DNA of 64,000 nt from Neorhizobium vignae. GTDB taxonomy: Bacteria > Pseudomonadota > Alphaproteobacteria > Rhizobiales > Rhizobiaceae. Made by a program: the position numbers and the translations under genes. The DNA is taken from positions 620,001-684,000 of the forward strand of contig NZ_JNNU01000002.1 in NCBI RefSeq assembly GCF_000732195.1, given 5' to 3'. The notes under the pieces are model-generated. The model saw only the letters and a list, made by a program, of their open reading frames with translations. It ran no database searches and was not told the DNA's origin. Positions 8,132-16,534 of the stretch are shown piece after piece. Within the stretch, counting starts at the first letter, position 1, and each line of letters starts with the position of its first letter.

Positions 8132-9093
8132 GACACCTTGAAAAACTGTCCGACCCTCTCGCGAAGGGCCGCCTCTTGCAACACGCTACCAGGATAATCG
8201 AAATGTCCGGCGTCCAGGATGAAGATTTCATTAAATTTTGATTTCGGAATTGCGTTGGCGACGGCGAACTGGCAGGGCGGCGCAACCGCGGGATCGAACA
8301 GCGCGACGCTCGTCAACATCGGCACCGTGATGCGGCTCGCCGCCACCGCCGAATCATGAAGGCGCAGCGTCTTCAACGCATTGCCGTATTTCGCCTGATA
8401 GGCCTGGACGGAGGCAGCGCTGCCGATGCTTTTCAGCTTCAGCCGCAATTCCTGGTGCCCGAAGGTCGGCAGCGACAGATGCCCGCGGTCGATCCGGCTG
8501 TCGAAGGGGATGGCAAGCCCGCCGATGCCGCCGCCGAAGCTGATGCCGCTGTAGCCGATATGGCCGGACAGCCAGGGATAGAGGGCAATCAGCATGCTGA
8601 CCGCGACCCACAGGTCGTCGACGCAACCTCCGATGATGTAGCGGTCCGGCTTGTCGATATCGTGCAGAACATGCCAATGGGAGTCCGGCGAGATCGGCGG
8701 GCGGCTGCTGCGGGACATGCCGCGGAAGCAGGGAAACAGGACGGCGCTTTCTTCGACCGGAATATCGAGATCCGGCGCATCGCGCCCGCCATATCCATGG
8801 CCGACGACGAGCCCGCGCCTGATCTTCCCCTCCCGCGGCAAAAGAAGCCAGCCGCCGATCGGAAACCGGCCGGTGGACATATAGGCAATGTCGAAGACAT
8901 GCCATTTCGGATGGTCGAGCCCGCTCTTGCGCAGGCCCGGCTCCGGATCGACGGTCATCGCCCGCCGGTAGCGGTCCTTCCAGAACGTATAGAAACCCTG
9001 CGGCGCCGGAGGCGGCACCACGGCCTGAAGCTCTTTCAGCCCCATGCCATAGGTGGGATCGAAATCGAAAGGGTGACTGGTGGGGATGGTCAT
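8128..9093 (-). CDS. Acetyl xylan esterase-like alpha/beta hydrolase
   Basis: From the ATG at 9093 (MTIPTSHPFDFDPTYGM) the product is 321 aa, the usual size of the AXE1/cephalosporin-C deacetylase family. The GHGYGGRD motif precedes the lid region; the nucleophile is Ser185 in GISFGGG; a likely Asp is in ALFDPA and the His in DAGHFDYPG near the end. No signal peptide, so intracellular. An open frame continues upstream to 9264 but overlaps a better small gene and lacks similarity. It sits between the antitoxin-like gene (10-base gap) and the second esterase (4-base overlap). Confidence 0.82.
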   Translation of the reverse strand: MTIPTSHPFDFDPTYGMGLKELQAVVPPPAPQGFYTFWKDRYRRAMTVDPEPGLRKSGLDHPKWHVFDIAYMSTGRFPIGGWLLLPREGKIRRGLVVGHGYGGRDAPDLDIPVEESAVLFPCFRGMSRSSRPPISPDSHWHVLHDIDKPDRYIIGGCVDDLWVAVSMLIALYPWLSGHIGYSGISFGGGIGGLAIPFDSRIDRGHLSLPTFGHQELRLKLKSIGSAASVQAYQAKYGNALKTLRLHDSAVAASRITVPMLTSVALFDPAVAPPCQFAVANAIPKSKFNEIFILDAGHFDYPGSVLQEAALRERVGQFFKVS

Positions 9094-9103
9094 GCTCGAA
9101 AAA

Positions 9104-9274
9104 TTACCGGCAATTCGCATCATCCCGGTCGAAGACAAAATCGTCAGGAAGCCGGCCACGGAATTTTTCCAATCGCGTGAAAACCTCTTCACGGGAAACC
9201 TGGGAGAGAGGCTGCTGCGATTCCCGCTGAGAAAGCTCTTCGGCTGCGCGTGTCTGATCGGCAATCTTCACCAT
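9104..9274 (-). CDS. Small antitoxin-like protein, 56 aa
   Basis: ATG at 9274 follows an excellent ribosome site, AGGAGG, about 5 bases upstream, and opens a 56-codon frame to TAA at 9104. The product begins MVKIADQTRAAEELSQ and ends RGRLPDDFVFDRDDANCR. The tail pattern RLP.DF.FDR..AN.R resembles the C-terminus of small type II antitoxins as I remember them. No PIN or other toxin gene follows: the next gene, 10 bases downstream, is an esterase. It looks like a solitary antitoxin or a small regulator leading the esterase operon. Family assignment is tentative; that it is a gene is well supported by the start signal and spacing. Confidence 0.65.
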   Translation of the reverse strand: MVKIADQTRAAEELSQRESQQPLSQVSREEVFTRLEKFRGRLPDDFVFDRDDANCR

Positions 9275-9316
9275 TCTGGCCTCCTGCTCCCTTCCAATCT
9301 CGCACGAAGCGTCTTC

Positions 9317-9343
9317 ACAAAAAAGCCCGGCATTGCCGGGCTT
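9317..9343 (-). terminator. Intrinsic terminator of the pnt operon
   Basis: AAGCCCGGC (9323-9331) and GCCGGGCTT (9335-9343) form a 9-bp stem with a 3-base loop. On the minus strand it is followed by a run of Ts (the A-run at 9319-9324), 30 bases after the pntB stop. Confidence 0.88.
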
Positions 9344-9372
9344 CTATTCACTGCTCACTATCCGCTAAGCAC

Positions 9373-10773
9373 TCAATGCTTCATCGCCTTGACGATGTCC
9401 TCGGTCATCTTCTTGGCGTCGCCGAGCAGCATCATCGTACCATCCTTGTAGAACAGCGTGTTGTCGATGCCGGCATAGCCCGAGCCGAGCGAGCGCTTGA
9501 CGAACAGGCAGGTCTTGGCCTTGTCGACGTCGAGGATCGGCATGCCGTAGATCGGCGAGGTCTTGTCGTCGCGGGCCGCCGGATTGGTGACGTCATTGGC
9601 GCCGATGACATAGGCGACGTCGGCTTGCGCAAACTCCGCATTGATGTCTTCCAGCTCGAAGACCTCGTCATAGGGGACGTTGGCTTCGGCAAGCAGCACG
9701 TTCATGTGGCCAGGCATGCGGCCGGCGACCGGATGGATCGCGTACTTGACCTCGACGCCGTGGCTTTTCAGCGTATCGGCGAGTTCTCGCAGCGCATGCT
9801 GGGCCTGAGCGACAGCCATGCCATAACCCGGCACGATGATCACCTTCTCGGCGTTCTGCATCAGGAAGGCCGCGTCGTCAGCCGAGCCCTGCTTCACCGT
9901 CCGCTGCACGCCGTCGTCGCCGGCGGCAGACGCCGTCTCGCCGCCGAAGCCGCCCAGGATGACCGAGATGAAGGAGCGGTTCATGCCCTTGCACATGATG
10001 TAGGAGAGGATCGCACCCGAGGAGCCGACCAGCGCGCCGGTGATGATCAGCGCCAGATTGCCGAGCGTAAACCCGATGCCGGCGGCCGCCCAACCGGAAT
10101 AGGAATTCAGCATCGACACGACAACCGGCATGTCGGCGCCGCCGATCGGCACGATCAGCAGCACGCCGAGCGCCAGCGCCAGCACCACGACGAGCCAGAA
10201 GTCGAAATGGCTCTCGGTCTGCACCAGGCCGAAGATGAAGACGACGACCAGCACCAGCAGGCCGATATTGATGAAGTGCCGGTAGGGCAGCATGATCGGC
10301 TTGCCGGACATCCGCCCGTCGAGCTTCAGGAAGGCGATAACCGAGCCGGTAAAGGTAATCGCGCCGATCGCAGCACCAAGCGCCAGTTCGATCAGCGCCT
10401 GGCCATGGATATGGCCGATCGCGCCGATGCCGAAGGAATCGGGGGCATAAAGTGCCGCCGCCGCCACCATCACGGCGGCAAAGCCGACCAGCGAGTGGAA
10501 GCCGGCGACGAGCTGCGGCATCGCCGTCATCGGAATGGTGCGGGCGATATAGGCCCCTGCCCCGCCGCCGATGCTGAGTGCCAGAACGATCAGGATGAAG
10601 CCGCCGAAGGTGGGTGTGGCGAGCAGCAGGGTGGTGACGATGGCGATACCCATGCCGACCATGCCGTAGACATTGCCCTTGCGGCTGGTCGTCGGGTGGG
10701 AAAGCCCCCGGAGCGCCATGATGAACAGCACGCCGGACACGAGATAGAGGAAAGCTGCGAGGCTCTGCGACAT
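9373..10773 (-). CDS. pntB: NAD(P) transhydrogenase, beta subunit
   Basis: The product is 466 aa, the full length of PntB. The N-terminal two thirds hold about nine membrane helices (domain II, proton channel). The C-terminal soluble domain III binds NADP(H), with motif VPGYGMAVAQAQ. With PntAA and PntAB it moves hydride from NADH to NADP+ using the proton gradient, supplying NADPH. It is the last gene of pntAA-pntAB-pntB, 13 bases after pntAB, with a clear terminator behind it. Confidence 0.97.
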   Translation of the reverse strand: MSQSLAAFLYLVSGVLFIMALRGLSHPTTSRKGNVYGMVGMGIAIVTTLLLATPTFGGFILIVLALSIGGGAGAYIARTIPMTAMPQLVAGFHSLVGFAAVMVAAAALYAPDSFGIGAIGHIHGQALIELALGAAIGAITFTGSVIAFLKLDGRMSGKPIMLPYRHFINIGLLVLVVVFIFGLVQTESHFDFWLVVVLALALGVLLIVPIGGADMPVVVSMLNSYSGWAAAGIGFTLGNLALIITGALVGSSGAILSYIMCKGMNRSFISVILGGFGGETASAAGDDGVQRTVKQGSADDAAFLMQNAEKVIIVPGYGMAVAQAQHALRELADTLKSHGVEVKYAIHPVAGRMPGHMNVLLAEANVPYDEVFELEDINAEFAQADVAYVIGANDVTNPAARDDKTSPIYGMPILDVDKAKTCLFVKRSLGSGYAGIDNTLFYKDGTMMLLGDAKKMTEDIVKAMKH

Positions 10774-10786
10774 GGTATCCGAACCC

Positions 10787-11185
10787 TCAGCGATCTTTTT
10801 TCTTGTACATGGCGAGCATCCGGCTGGTCACCAGGAAGCCGCCGAAGATGTTCACCGAGACGAGCACAAGCGCGACGAAACCGAAGCCGGTCGCAAACCC
10901 GCTCGCCGAGACGCCGACCGCAAGCAGCGCGCCGACGACGATGACCGAGGAGATCGCGTTGGTAACCGCCATCAGCGGCGTATGCAGCGCCGGCGTCACC
11001 GACCAGACGACGTAATAGCCGACGAAGATCGACAGCACGAAGATCGCCAACCGAAACACAAAGGGATCGATCGCCCCGCCGGTTGCCGCACTCGCCACTT
11101 CCGGCGCCTGGGCGGCTGCGGTCATCACGGCGCTGACGGCCTGGTCGAGCTGCTCCAGCGCCTTGTCCATTGCTTCACTGGCCAT
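10787..11185 (-). CDS. pntAB: NAD(P) transhydrogenase, alpha subunit part 2 (membrane)
   Basis: The product is 132 aa from the ATG at 11185, which shares one base with the pntAA stop (TGATG). It has three to four membrane helices, with family motifs FVGYYVVWSVTPALHTPLMAVTN (residues about 72-95) and GGFLVTSRMLAMY near the end. In many alphaproteobacteria PntA is split into a soluble NAD-binding half and this membrane half, while in enterobacteria the two are fused. The operon order and overlap confirm the role. Confidence 0.96.
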   Translation of the reverse strand: MASEAMDKALEQLDQAVSAVMTAAAQAPEVASAATGGAIDPFVFRLAIFVLSIFVGYYVVWSVTPALHTPLMAVTNAISSVIVVGALLAVGVSASGFATGFGFVALVLVSVNIFGGFLVTSRMLAMYKKKDR

Positions 11186-12471
11186 CAAAGCTTCTCCTCG
11201 GCTGTGGCATCCCCGGCGTTCTCGGCGTCAGCGACGGCAGGCTTTTTGCGAGCGCGCACCGGTTTGGCGTCTGCCGTGGTCACGACCGGGTCAACCGTTG
11301 CGACTGGCGCAGCAGCCGGAGTTTCGATGACAAACGCGGCTGCAGCCGCGGCGAAGTTTGGATGCACGACCTGGCCGCCATGGGTCAGCATGGTCGCCTT
11401 GACGAGTTCGTCCTCGGTATTGACCGCAAATTCCTTGGTGGTCTTGTCGACCATGGTCTCGATGAAGGCGAACAGGTTGCGGGCATAAAGCGCCGAAGCG
11501 GAGGCAGCGATACGGCCGGCGACATTGGCATAGCCGATCACCGTCACGCCCTCGACATCGGCGACCTTGCCCTTTTCCGAGCCTTCGATATTGCCGCCGC
11601 GCTCTACCGCGAGGTCTACCGCCACAGAACCCGGCTTCATCGACGCCAGCATGGCGCGCGACACCAGCTTCGGCGCAGGCCGGCCAGGGATCAGCGCGGT
11701 GGTGATGACGATGTCCTGTTTGGCGATGTGCTCGGCGACCAGGGCCGCCTGCTTGGCCTGATATTCGGCCGACATCGGCTTGGCGTAACCGGCGGTGGTT
11801 TCGGCCGCCTTGAATTCCTCGTCCTCGACCGCGATGAACTTGGCGCCGAGCGAGGCGACCTGTTCCTTGGCGGCGGGGCGAACGTCGGTGGCCGACACGA
11901 CGGCGCCGAGACGGCGGGCCGTGGCGATCGCCTGCAGGCCGGCGACGCCGGCGCCCATGACGAAGACTTTTGCGGCGGGAACGGTGCCGGCGGCAGTCAT
12001 CATCATCGGCATGGCGCGGCCGTATTCATGGGATGCGTCGATGACGGCGCGATATCCGGCAAGGTTCGCCTGGGAGGACAGCACGTCCATCGACTGGGCG
12101 CGGGTGATGCGCGGCATCAGTTCCATGGCAAAGGTGGTGAGCCCGGCTTTCGCCATGTCCGCAAGCGCCGCCTCATTGCCATAGGGGTCCATGACCGCGA
12201 ACACCACGGCGCCCGCCTTGTAGGACGCCATCTCCGCCGCCGTCGGACGGTTGACCCTTAGAATGATATCGGCCGTCCCCACCTCTCCGGCGCCGGCAAT
12301 GCGGGCACCGGTGGCTTCGAAATCCGCATCGCGAACACCAGAGGCGAGGCCGGCACCGCTCTCGATGACGACCGCGAGCCCTAGACCTGTAAGCCGCTTG
12401 ACGCTCTCGGGCGAAGCGGCGACGCGCGGTTCGTCAGAACCTTCACGGCATACAAATACGATCTTCGGCAA
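11185..12471 (-). CDS. pntAA: NAD(P) transhydrogenase, alpha subunit part 1 (soluble)
   Basis: The product is 428 aa and starts with TTG at 12471 (MPKIVFVCREGSDEPRVA), eight bases after the strong ribosome site GGGAGGAG; no ATG is near enough to replace it. This is domain I, which binds NAD(H): the alanine-dehydrogenase-like fold carries VMGAGVAGLQAIATARRLGA at about 170-190. An extra Ala/Pro/Lys-rich tail of about 50 residues (to about 428) follows the domain and may link to the membrane part. First gene of the pnt operon; the 86-base gap upstream holds its leader. Confidence 0.96.
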   Translation of the reverse strand: MPKIVFVCREGSDEPRVAASPESVKRLTGLGLAVVIESGAGLASGVRDADFEATGARIAGAGEVGTADIILRVNRPTAAEMASYKAGAVVFAVMDPYGNEAALADMAKAGLTTFAMELMPRITRAQSMDVLSSQANLAGYRAVIDASHEYGRAMPMMMTAAGTVPAAKVFVMGAGVAGLQAIATARRLGAVVSATDVRPAAKEQVASLGAKFIAVEDEEFKAAETTAGYAKPMSAEYQAKQAALVAEHIAKQDIVITTALIPGRPAPKLVSRAMLASMKPGSVAVDLAVERGGNIEGSEKGKVADVEGVTVIGYANVAGRIAASASALYARNLFAFIETMVDKTTKEFAVNTEDELVKATMLTHGGQVVHPNFAAAAAAFVIETPAAAPVATVDPVVTTADAKPVRARKKPAVADAENAGDATAEEKL

Positions 12472-12557
12472 AGACTGTCTCCTCCCAGTCGATATCGCAA
12501 GGCGGGCGAAATATTCCGCCCTGCCTCAAAGCCGGTGGCCGGATTGGCCGAACCGGA

Positions 12558-12782
12558 TCAACGCAGCAGGAAAACGCCGGCTATATTGAGAATGATGAAG
12601 ACGAGCAGGCTGCCGATGAAGCCCGCTCCAGCGAAGAAACCGGCAGCCATGGCGATCATCAGGACGACGATGACCATCGTGCCCCATTTCGCACCGGCGA
12701 GGAAGGCGTTGTAGGTCCTGTCGTGTTCCGCATAATCCATGGGAGCACCCGTTTCCACCGGCCCGCTATGGTGATTGTCCAT
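12558..12782 (-). CDS. aa3-type cytochrome c oxidase subunit IV
   Basis: The start at 12782 (MDNHHSGPVETGAPMDYAEHDRTYNAF) has AAGGAGA eight bases upstream and gives 74 aa. Starts further upstream lack a ribosome site. The motif DYAEHDRTYNAFL is the signature of the bacterial aa3 oxidase subunit IV family, followed by two hydrophobic helices. In Paracoccus this small subunit sits beside subunits I-III. It lies 86 bases upstream of pntAA on the same strand, a linkage I recall from rhizobia, and may share its transcript. Confidence 0.9.
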   Translation of the reverse strand: MDNHHSGPVETGAPMDYAEHDRTYNAFLAGAKWGTMVIVVLMIAMAAGFFAGAGFIGSLLVFIILNIAGVFLLR

Positions 12783-12971
12783 CAGTCCCGTCTCCTTCAT
12801 CAGCCGCACGCGCCCGCTCGATCGAAGTGTCGGCGCCTGCAGGAAAACCCTTGTCGACATCCGGAATCATGCATTGTTCGGCACGATGGAGGTCACTTCA
12901 GGCCTTACACAAAGCCATGGGAAAGCGCAATGCCGCCACAATGGCTTCCGGTACGCCGAAACGTCGGCGCT

Positions 12972-13745
12972 TCAGGTCAGATAGGACATTTCGGGGGAAT
13001 TCGGCCGCCCGGCGATGCGGGCCGTCGGCAGGATGGTGAGCGGCGCGGTGTCGAAATTGGAGGAGCGCGCAAACAGCAGGCGGCGTTCATAGGCCTCCGA
13101 CTGAAACGCCGGGAAGCGCTTCATCATCTTGGAGCGCAATTCGCGGGTCTGCGATGCGAGCAGCATCAGATCGAAATCGTATTGCGGGATCCGCCGGGGC
13201 GGCACCACCGGCTGGGCATAGAAGAACCGGCGATAAAATGCCGCATGCGCCGGACGGATCGGCTGCAGCACACGGTCCGCGTCGAAATAGATCGCCGCGA
13301 CAGGCGTCAGCCGCACCGTCAGGTAGGGCATGGCCGAAAGTTCACTGGCATATTCCGGGGCGATCGCAAAACGGGCCGAGTCGATCAGCGTCATTCCGGC
13401 GTCCAGGAGGCCGTTCACCGCCTCGGGGAAAATGCTGATCGACTGGCAGACCCTGTGCTCCGGCGTGACGTGGTGGAGGCGGATCGTGCTGACCAGTTCC
13501 TCGTCGTAATAGACGCCGAAGACATGCGCATTTTTATCGAAATCGATCTCGTCGATGAGCTTGGTCGCCGCGACCGGCAGCACGTTATGAGTCTTGTAGG
13601 CCCTGTATCGCAGCCTGGCGATATCCTCGAAATCTTCGTTGCTTTCGATCCGCCGGTATTCGACATGGTCGAGTGTGGAGAGAAGCTTGGCTGAAAAGTT
13701 TCCGTCAGAAAAGGTTTGGCCTAGGGGCATTTGGGTCTGTTCCAT
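12972..13745 (-). CDS. FeeM-like N-acyl amino acid synthase / GNAT acyltransferase
   Basis: The product is 257 aa of the acyl-homoserine-lactone-synthase-like GNAT superfamily, closest in character to N-acyl amino acid synthases (FeeM). Visible features are EDFEDIARLRYRAYKTHN near residue 40, VFGVYYDEELVSTIRLH (core strand and turn) and DSARFAI near 120. These enzymes take a fatty acyl group from acyl carrier protein to an amino acid, giving a membrane-active or signalling lipid. It is monocistronic. Upstream are two sites matching the cell-cycle regulator CtrA, one only 5 bases from the start codon; an alternative Met6 start would leave more room. Substrate unknown. Confidence 0.72.
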   Translation of the reverse strand: MEQTQMPLGQTFSDGNFSAKLLSTLDHVEYRRIESNEDFEDIARLRYRAYKTHNVLPVAATKLIDEIDFDKNAHVFGVYYDEELVSTIRLHHVTPEHRVCQSISIFPEAVNGLLDAGMTLIDSARFAIAPEYASELSAMPYLTVRLTPVAAIYFDADRVLQPIRPAHAAFYRRFFYAQPVVPPRRIPQYDFDLMLLASQTRELRSKMMKRFPAFQSEAYERRLLFARSSNFDTAPLTILPTARIAGRPNSPEMSYLT

Positions 13746-13750
13746 GTGCT

Positions 13751-13765
13751 TTAACCATGGATTAA
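13751..13765. promoter_or_regulatory. CtrA-type box, TTAA-N7-TTAA (site 1)
   Basis: TTAA at 13751-13754 and at 13762-13765 are separated by exactly seven bases, the full consensus of the alphaproteobacterial response regulator CtrA. It lies 5-20 bases upstream of the FeeM-like start, over the ribosome-binding region, a position that suits repression or a start site very close to the gene. Confidence 0.65.
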
Positions 13766-13829
13766 CCCTAAAAGACCCATAGCCCGCAATGAAAGGACCG
13801 CAAATTGAATAAAATTCTAAACATTATGG

Positions 13830-13844
13830 TTAACAAACGGTTAA
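13830..13844. promoter_or_regulatory. CtrA-type box, TTAA-N7-TTAA (site 2)
   Basis: A second exact TTAA-N7-TTAA lies at 13830-13833 and 13841-13844, 65 bases upstream of site 1 in an AT-rich stretch. Two perfect copies within about 95 bases, in a GC-rich genome, are unlikely by chance. The gene on the other side (GGDEF-EAL) ends here, so both sites can only serve the FeeM-like gene. Confidence 0.65.
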
Positions 13845-13898
13845 AGACCGCTCGCGAGCGTATCAAACCGTTAACACTGTTCTGATTTCAGGCGGGAT

Positions 13899-16229
13899 TT
13901 AGCGCGCTGCGGCCCGAAGAGGCGAGGCCTGTGCATTTTTGGCACCACGCCGGATCGAGGAGAGCTTGGCCGCGGGAGCAGCCTCGGCCGCCAGTTCGAT
14001 GATTTTTTCGGAAGCGACCGGCATCGAGAACACGTAACCCTGGACCAGATCCGAGAACCGATGGCGGTTGATCAGCGCGAGCTGTTCCTTGGTCTCCACG
14101 CCTTCGACGACGATCTTGAGGCCGAGTTCGCGGGACAGATGCACGATGCCGCGCAGGAGCTTCAGCTTGCGCTGGTCCTCGGCGATGTTGCGGATGAACG
14201 CCCGGTCGATCTTGACCACGTCGAGCGGCAGGGAATCCAGATAGCTGAGGCTCGAGAAGCCGGTGCCAAAATCGTCGATCGCGATCGTCACCCCGGTCAC
14301 GCGGAACTGGTTAAGAATGGCGCTGACCGCCACCGGCTCGTCCATGAAGCAGCTTTCGGTAACCTCGAGATGCAGCCGCGACGGGTCAAGCGAATAGCGC
14401 TTCAGCACGTCCGCAACATAACCGACGATATCGTCGTTGCGCAGGTCCTGGATCGAGAGGTTGATGGAAACTGCCATCGGCTCCGGCCAGGTCGCGCAGT
14501 CGCGGCAGGCCTGGTCGAGCACCAGATGGGTGATATGCGAGACGAGCCCCATGTCCTCGGCCATGGGGATGAAGACGTTCGGCCCCACCATGCCGCGCTC
14601 CGGATGGCGCCAGCGCACGAGCGCCTCGCTGCATTCGATGCCGGAACCGTCGGGGCGATACATCGGCTGGTAGACGACATGCAGGCCATGGTTCTCGATC
14701 GCCTGGCGAAGGTCGACGCGGAGCTTCTGCTCGTCGATATACTGGGCGTCCATTTCCGAAAGGAACACCGTCAGCGTGCCGTTGCCGGTGGATTTCGCAT
14801 GGTTGAGGGCAAGGTCCGCCTTGATCTGCCAGTTTTCCATGTCGAAGTCCTGCGACGGCAGGATGACGCAGCCGCTGTTCATCGAAACGGGAAGGCGAAG
14901 CCCGTCGACGTAATAGTCGCCCTGGATCTCGGCATGGATGCGGCGGACCTGACGCTCCAGCTCGCAACTGTCGTCGCCGCCGGTCAAAAGCACGACGAAT
15001 TCGTCGCCGACCAGACGGCCCGCCAGCAGGCCGTCGGTCTTCAGCGCCGAAAGCCTTGCCGAGATCGCCGCAAGCAGCCGGTCGCCGACCACATGGCCGC
15101 GCAGGTCGTTGACATGCTTGAACCCGTCCACGTCGAACATCGCGAGCGCCGCCAGGGCTTCGCCCCGCCGCTTCAGCTTCCTGGTCGCAAGATCCGCGAA
15201 GTGGCCGCGGTTCGGCAGGCCGGTCAAGGCGTCGAACCGAACCATGTGCAGCACCTTTTCCTCGGCTGCGAGACGGGCGGTGACGTCTTCGAAGATCAGC
15301 ACGACACCGCCGTCGGTGCGCGGGCTGACCGAGAATTCGAGATGGCGGTCGTCCTTGAACTTGAAGAGCGCGCGTTCGAGCGAGCCGTCGGCCAGTTTGG
15401 AAAGCTGGCGCAGGATGGTCTCGGGCGCATTCTCCGCGTCCTCGCAGAGCACGGCGGCGAAATCGCGGTCCTTGAGATCGCTCTTCTTGTCGAGGCCGAG
15501 CAGATCGCGGGCACGGCGGTTGATCACCTGGATCTTGCCTTCGCCGTCGAGCATCACCAGGCCGTGCGAAATAGTCTTCAAGGCGATATCGAAGCGGCCG
15601 GCAATGATCGCCATCTTCCGCGACGCGATGACGTTTTCATAAAGGAATTCGCGCACGCCGTTGGCCATCGACCTCGTGGTCAGGCCGAAGGGGATGAGCA
15701 GCAGCGACATCAGCGCCAGATGCAGATCCTCGGTGAACAGGCAGGCGATCAGGATCGGGCCGCAGCAGCCGAGCGTCTGGAGATCGACGGCGATGCGCGA
15801 GCCGTAATTGCGGCCGACGATCGACATCATCGAGCCGAGCGTCATGGCGATGCAGGTGAAGCCGACGAACGGGTTTTCGAGCACGAGCAGAGCGTAGCCG
15901 CTGGCGATGCCGAGCAGGAAGGCTGCGAGGAACGCGCCGATCACATATTGCTGCTCCCAGGCGGCGATGCCGTCATAGGTGAGCGCCCCCTTGTCGACCT
16001 TGTCGAACCGCTGGAACCAGTACATGCGATAGGCAAAGACCGCCGCGAAGCCGCCGGCGAACAGGAGATAGAATTGCGCACCGCTATAATGGAAAACGAG
16101 CAGGCACCACAGGACGTGAACAACCACGCCGGTCCATAGTGTGCCGCGATTTCCAAATAGCGACGTGACGAACGACAGATACACATCCGTCGACAGCGTC
16201 TTCGCTTCTGTCTCTTTCATCGGGTTCAT
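13899..16229 (-). CDS. Membrane GGDEF-EAL protein (c-di-GMP synthesis/hydrolysis)
   Basis: The product is 776 aa from the ATG at 16229 (MNPMKETEAKTLS); the ATG at 16220 is an equal alternative. The order is six or so membrane helices (about 20-200), a PAS-like segment (about 215-330), GGDEF (about 335-500) and EAL (about 515-765). The GGDEF signature reads VGDEF, with Val in place of the first Gly, so cyclase activity is doubtful. The EAL domain keeps EALVRW, SINLS, LEVTES, IDDFGTGF, VKIDR and VEGVET, so it should be an active phosphodiesterase. Alone in its transcription unit, divergent from the TRAP genes. Confidence 0.93.
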   Translation of the reverse strand: MNPMKETEAKTLSTDVYLSFVTSLFGNRGTLWTGVVVHVLWCLLVFHYSGAQFYLLFAGGFAAVFAYRMYWFQRFDKVDKGALTYDGIAAWEQQYVIGAFLAAFLLGIASGYALLVLENPFVGFTCIAMTLGSMMSIVGRNYGSRIAVDLQTLGCCGPILIACLFTEDLHLALMSLLLIPFGLTTRSMANGVREFLYENVIASRKMAIIAGRFDIALKTISHGLVMLDGEGKIQVINRRARDLLGLDKKSDLKDRDFAAVLCEDAENAPETILRQLSKLADGSLERALFKFKDDRHLEFSVSPRTDGGVVLIFEDVTARLAAEEKVLHMVRFDALTGLPNRGHFADLATRKLKRRGEALAALAMFDVDGFKHVNDLRGHVVGDRLLAAISARLSALKTDGLLAGRLVGDEFVVLLTGGDDSCELERQVRRIHAEIQGDYYVDGLRLPVSMNSGCVILPSQDFDMENWQIKADLALNHAKSTGNGTLTVFLSEMDAQYIDEQKLRVDLRQAIENHGLHVVYQPMYRPDGSGIECSEALVRWRHPERGMVGPNVFIPMAEDMGLVSHITHLVLDQACRDCATWPEPMAVSINLSIQDLRNDDIVGYVADVLKRYSLDPSRLHLEVTESCFMDEPVAVSAILNQFRVTGVTIAIDDFGTGFSSLSYLDSLPLDVVKIDRAFIRNIAEDQRKLKLLRGIVHLSRELGLKIVVEGVETKEQLALINRHRFSDLVQGYVFSMPVASEKIIELAAEAAPAAKLSSIRRGAKNAQASPLRAAAR

Positions 16230-16290
16230 CCCTTGTCTTCCGGTCGACACTGCGGGAAACCCTTTAAAATTTGCTTGTCCGCGGGCCGAA

Positions 16291-16310
16291 GCCCCCCTTT
16301 CATTGGGGGG
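16291..16310. promoter_or_regulatory. C6/G6 hairpin in the leader of the GGDEF-EAL gene
   Basis: CCCCCC (16292-16297) and GGGGGG (16305-16310) can pair around a 7-base loop, 62-82 bases upstream of the GGDEF-EAL start. It lies between divergent genes, so a terminator role makes no sense; a leader structure is possible. Confidence 0.35.
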
Positions 16311-16534
16311 TTCTTGATAGCTTGCTGAATAAATTGACAACAGGATAGCTAAAATTTCGACCACGCAACCTTCGGCAGAGGCGCAACCTCTTCCCGGTTT
16401 GCGCAACGCCTTTCGATCCCTGCTTTTTGTAGACGAAAACCCAGGCTTTTAGGACTTTCATTTTATTAGACCTTGGTTTACATCGCCATGCCAGGGCGGG
16501 CGGGATAAGAGAGACCCGTTGAATTGGGGAAACC

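Noticed and set aside
14061..16139. 692-codon plus-strand frame opposite the GGDEF-EAL gene
   Set aside because: Shadow of a well-recognised gene; no motif in the translation.
16291..16310. Intrinsic terminator between GGDEF-EAL and TRAP genes
   Set aside because: The genes diverge there and no T-run follows the C6/G6 stem.
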